This document shows, piece after piece, positions 5,801-6,703 of a stretch of 6,703 nt of DNA. The position numbers and the translations under genes are program-made. The notes below the pieces were generated by a model that did not search any database, had not been told where the DNA came from, and saw only the letters and a list, made by a program, of their open reading frames with translations. The DNA is taken from NCBI GenBank assembly GCA_035715725.1, contig DASTKT010000032.1, forward strand, positions 1 through 6,703, written 5' to 3'. The stretch comes from JADGGV01 sp035715725 (GTDB lineage Bacteria > Gemmatimonadota > Gemmatimonadetes > Longimicrobiales > RSA9). Numbering within the stretch: the first letter of the stretch is position 1; every line of letters begins with the position of its first letter.

Positions 5801-6292
5801 ATGCCAGCTCCTGCTCGCCCGCCCGAGCATCCCGTGAGTCACGCGCTGCGCCCCATCCGCCCGGCGGATCTCCCCGCCGTCCTGGCGCAGTAACGTCAGG
5901 ACCGCCTTCCGGCGGATGGCGTCGAGCAGTGGTTCGCGGACTTCTTCGTCGCCGATGAAGGAGGTGCGGTCGTCGCCGCCGCCGGCCTCGAGCACTGCGG
6001 CGACGCCGCGCTCCTCCGCTCTGTCGTCGTCGCCCCCTCGCGGCGCGGCCGGGGCCTCGGCTCGGAGCTCGTGGACCACGTCCTGCGGGCCGCCGCTCGC
6101 CACGGGATCCGGCTGGGCTTCCTGCTCACCGATACCGCCGAAGACTCCTTCCCGCGCCACGGCTTCGCCCGCATGCCCCGCGTCGAGGCCCCCGCCGCCG
6201 TCCGCGAGTCCGTCGACCGCCGCGAGGCCGTCGGCTGCCGCGAGGCCTGCCCGGCTTCCGCTACGGTCATGCGCCGCACCCTCGCCCCCTGA
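5801..6292 (+). pseudogene. arsN2: ArsN2-type GNAT acetyltransferase interrupted by one in-frame TAA
   Basis: Read through a single TAA at 5891-5893, this frame encodes a complete ArsN2-like GNAT acetyltransferase, a family found in arsenic operons. Starting from GTG 5834 (152 residues with the stop at position 20): LRPIRPADLPAVLAQ (5-19), stop, then RQDRLPADGVEQWF (21-34), FFVADEGG (37-44), LLRSVVVAP (60-68), acetyl-CoA loop RRGRGLG (70-76), LLTDTAEDSFPRHGF (97-111) and the family-typical ending ACPASATVMR (138-147). There is no frameshift, and the spacing between the conserved blocks either side of the TAA looks normal, so the lesion is a point nonsense change. ATG 5801, 4 nt after the arsM stop, is the alternative start. 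No good start follows the TAA before GTG 6071, inside the acetyl-CoA domain. Codon use downstream is undecayed. Recent inactivation, a base-calling error, or readthrough are the options; I favour pseudogene or error. Confidence 0.82.
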
Positions 6293-6479
6293 CCTTCCCG
6301 TCCCCCCTGCCGGCCGTCGCTACCGCCGCGCCGATACCCGGAGAGGGTTCCCCGAGACGTGTGAGGAGGCGCGTGCGAAGGCCTGTGTTGCCCGGGACAC
6401 AGGTCGTTCCCCGACGCCCTGTCACCGGCGATTGAAAGTCTGGGCCGCCATTGACACGCCCATCGCCTCCGCCCAGGTC
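6293..6479. other. Non-coding region after the arsenic cassette
   Basis: No supported gene. Less extreme in composition than its surroundings. It contains the hairpin at 6382-6403 and an isolated TTGACA at 6451-6456 with no -10 partner. Open frames across it on the minus strand are low-complexity. Confidence 0.5.
6382..6403 (+). terminator. Hairpin downstream of the arsenic cassette, possible transcript end
   Basis: Perfect 7-bp arms CCTGTGT and ACACAGG enclose TGCCCGGG, about 90 bp after the arsN2 frame ends. The position fits the end of the operon. The following bases are TCGTTCC, only weakly T-rich, so rho-independent termination is uncertain; an operator is the other reading. Confidence 0.35.
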
Positions 6480-6532
6480 CCCACCTCGCGCCCACCTCGC
6501 GCCCACCTCGCGCCCACCTCGCGCCCACCTCG
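6480..6532. repeat. Tandem repeat of CCCACCTCGCG, 11 bp, 4.8 copies
   Basis: Units start at 6480, 6491, 6502 and 6513 and are identical; a fifth of 9 bp (6524-6532) ends the run. The 11-bp period is not a multiple of three, which argues against coding, and is close to one helical turn. Confidence 0.9.
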
Positions 6533-6552
6533 CCCCGCCCCGCCCCCGCCCC
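6533..6552 (-). other. Four-run G-quadruplex motif on the minus strand
   Basis: The plus strand has C-runs at 6533-6536, 6538-6541, 6543-6547 and 6549-6552, each separated by one G. The minus strand therefore has four runs of four or more G with single-nucleotide loops, a canonical parallel-quadruplex pattern. It lies exactly between the two 11-bp tandem repeats. Confidence 0.6.
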
Positions 6553-6569
6553 GCGCTCGCCGCGCCCCC

Positions 6570-6602
6570 GCCGCGCGCCTGCCGCGCGCCTGCCGCGCGC
6601 CC
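6570..6602. repeat. Second 11-bp tandem repeat, GCCGCGCGCCT, three copies
   Basis: Units start at 6570, 6581 and 6592; the third differs only in its last base. The sequence is unrelated to the CCCACCTCGCG repeat 38 bp away, but the period is the same. Confidence 0.8.
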
Positions 6603-6703
6603 GGACCCGCACCGGCGGCCGTCCCGCCGGCCGACCCTCACCTCGCCCCCAACCGCTCGGGCTCTGTCCGCGGGAGTTGTTGGTGGCCGCCCCCGCCATG
6701 GCT
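6603..6703. other. Right edge, no supported gene
   Basis: GC-rich non-coding sequence with one perfect hairpin, CCGGCGG and CCGCCGG around CCGTC (6612-6630). An ATG at 6698-6700 could begin a gene running out of the window, but no Shine-Dalgarno sequence precedes it and only two codons are visible. Confidence 0.35.

Noticed and set aside
5793..5837. Small overlapping frame starting at the ATGA that ends arsM
   Set aside because: It has only 14 codons before a stop; the ArsN2 homology is in another frame.
5891..5893. Stop codon reassignment or recoding at the ArsN2 TAA
   Set aside because: Selenocysteine uses TGA and pyrrolysine TAG, and no recoding structure is evident. A point mutation or base error is simpler.
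6451..6456. TTGACA as a promoter -35 box
   Set aside because: No -10-like hexamer follows at 16-18 bp, and the downstream DNA is the tandem repeat with no gene.
5896..6699. 267-codon minus-strand frame
   Set aside because: It is antisense to the ArsN2 frame and passes through 11-bp repeats, so its translation is repetitive Gly/Ala/Arg without recognisable domains.
6698..6703. ATG GCT at the right edge as a gene start
   Set aside because: Only two codons are visible and there is no ribosome binding site.

Overview
The window is about 6.7 kb of very GC-rich bacterial DNA. Third codon positions are almost all G or C, and the non-coding parts are dominated by GC palindromes and short repeats. 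The proteins and composition would fit a high-GC bacterium such as Gemmatimonadota, Myxococcota or an actinobacterium. That placement is a guess from composition only; nothing here fixes the phylum.

Left half, minus strand: a membrane sensor histidine kinase (324-1961) with two transmembrane segments flanking a CHASE3-like sensor, a HisKA domain and a HATPase_c domain. No response regulator is visible beside it. Just past its 3' end lies a compact array (about 141-322) of seven GC hairpins at roughly 25-bp intervals. They are joined by a conserved linker, and their stems differ in sequence but stay perfectly self-complementary. Upstream of the kinase, after a 334-bp gap, is a class II fructose-bisphosphate aldolase (2296-3255) with its metal-binding and phosphate-binding motifs intact.

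Right half, plus strand, divergent from the aldolase: an arsenic cassette. The order is a cysteine-rich MarR-family regulator (3666-4382); a GNAT acetyltransferase of the ArsN1/phosphinothricin-acetyltransferase type (4394-4948); an ArsM-type arsenite S-adenosylmethionine methyltransferase (4945-5796, ATGA overlap with the previous gene); and an ArsN2-type GNAT acetyltransferase (5801-6292). The ArsN2 reading frame is intact except for one in-frame TAA at 5891-5893. The genes are tightly packed and look like one operon. A TTGACA box and a perfect 7-3-7 palindrome upstream of the MarR gene are a candidate promoter and operator. The likely logic is that the regulator senses trivalent arsenic through its cysteines, ArsM methylates As(III), and the ArsN enzymes N-acetylate toxic organoarsenicals such as arsinothricin. 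No ArsR repressor, ArsC reductase or arsenite efflux pump is visible in the window.

The right end (6293-6703) has no supported gene. It holds a small hairpin, two different 11-bp tandem repeats and a four-run G-quadruplex motif on the minus strand.
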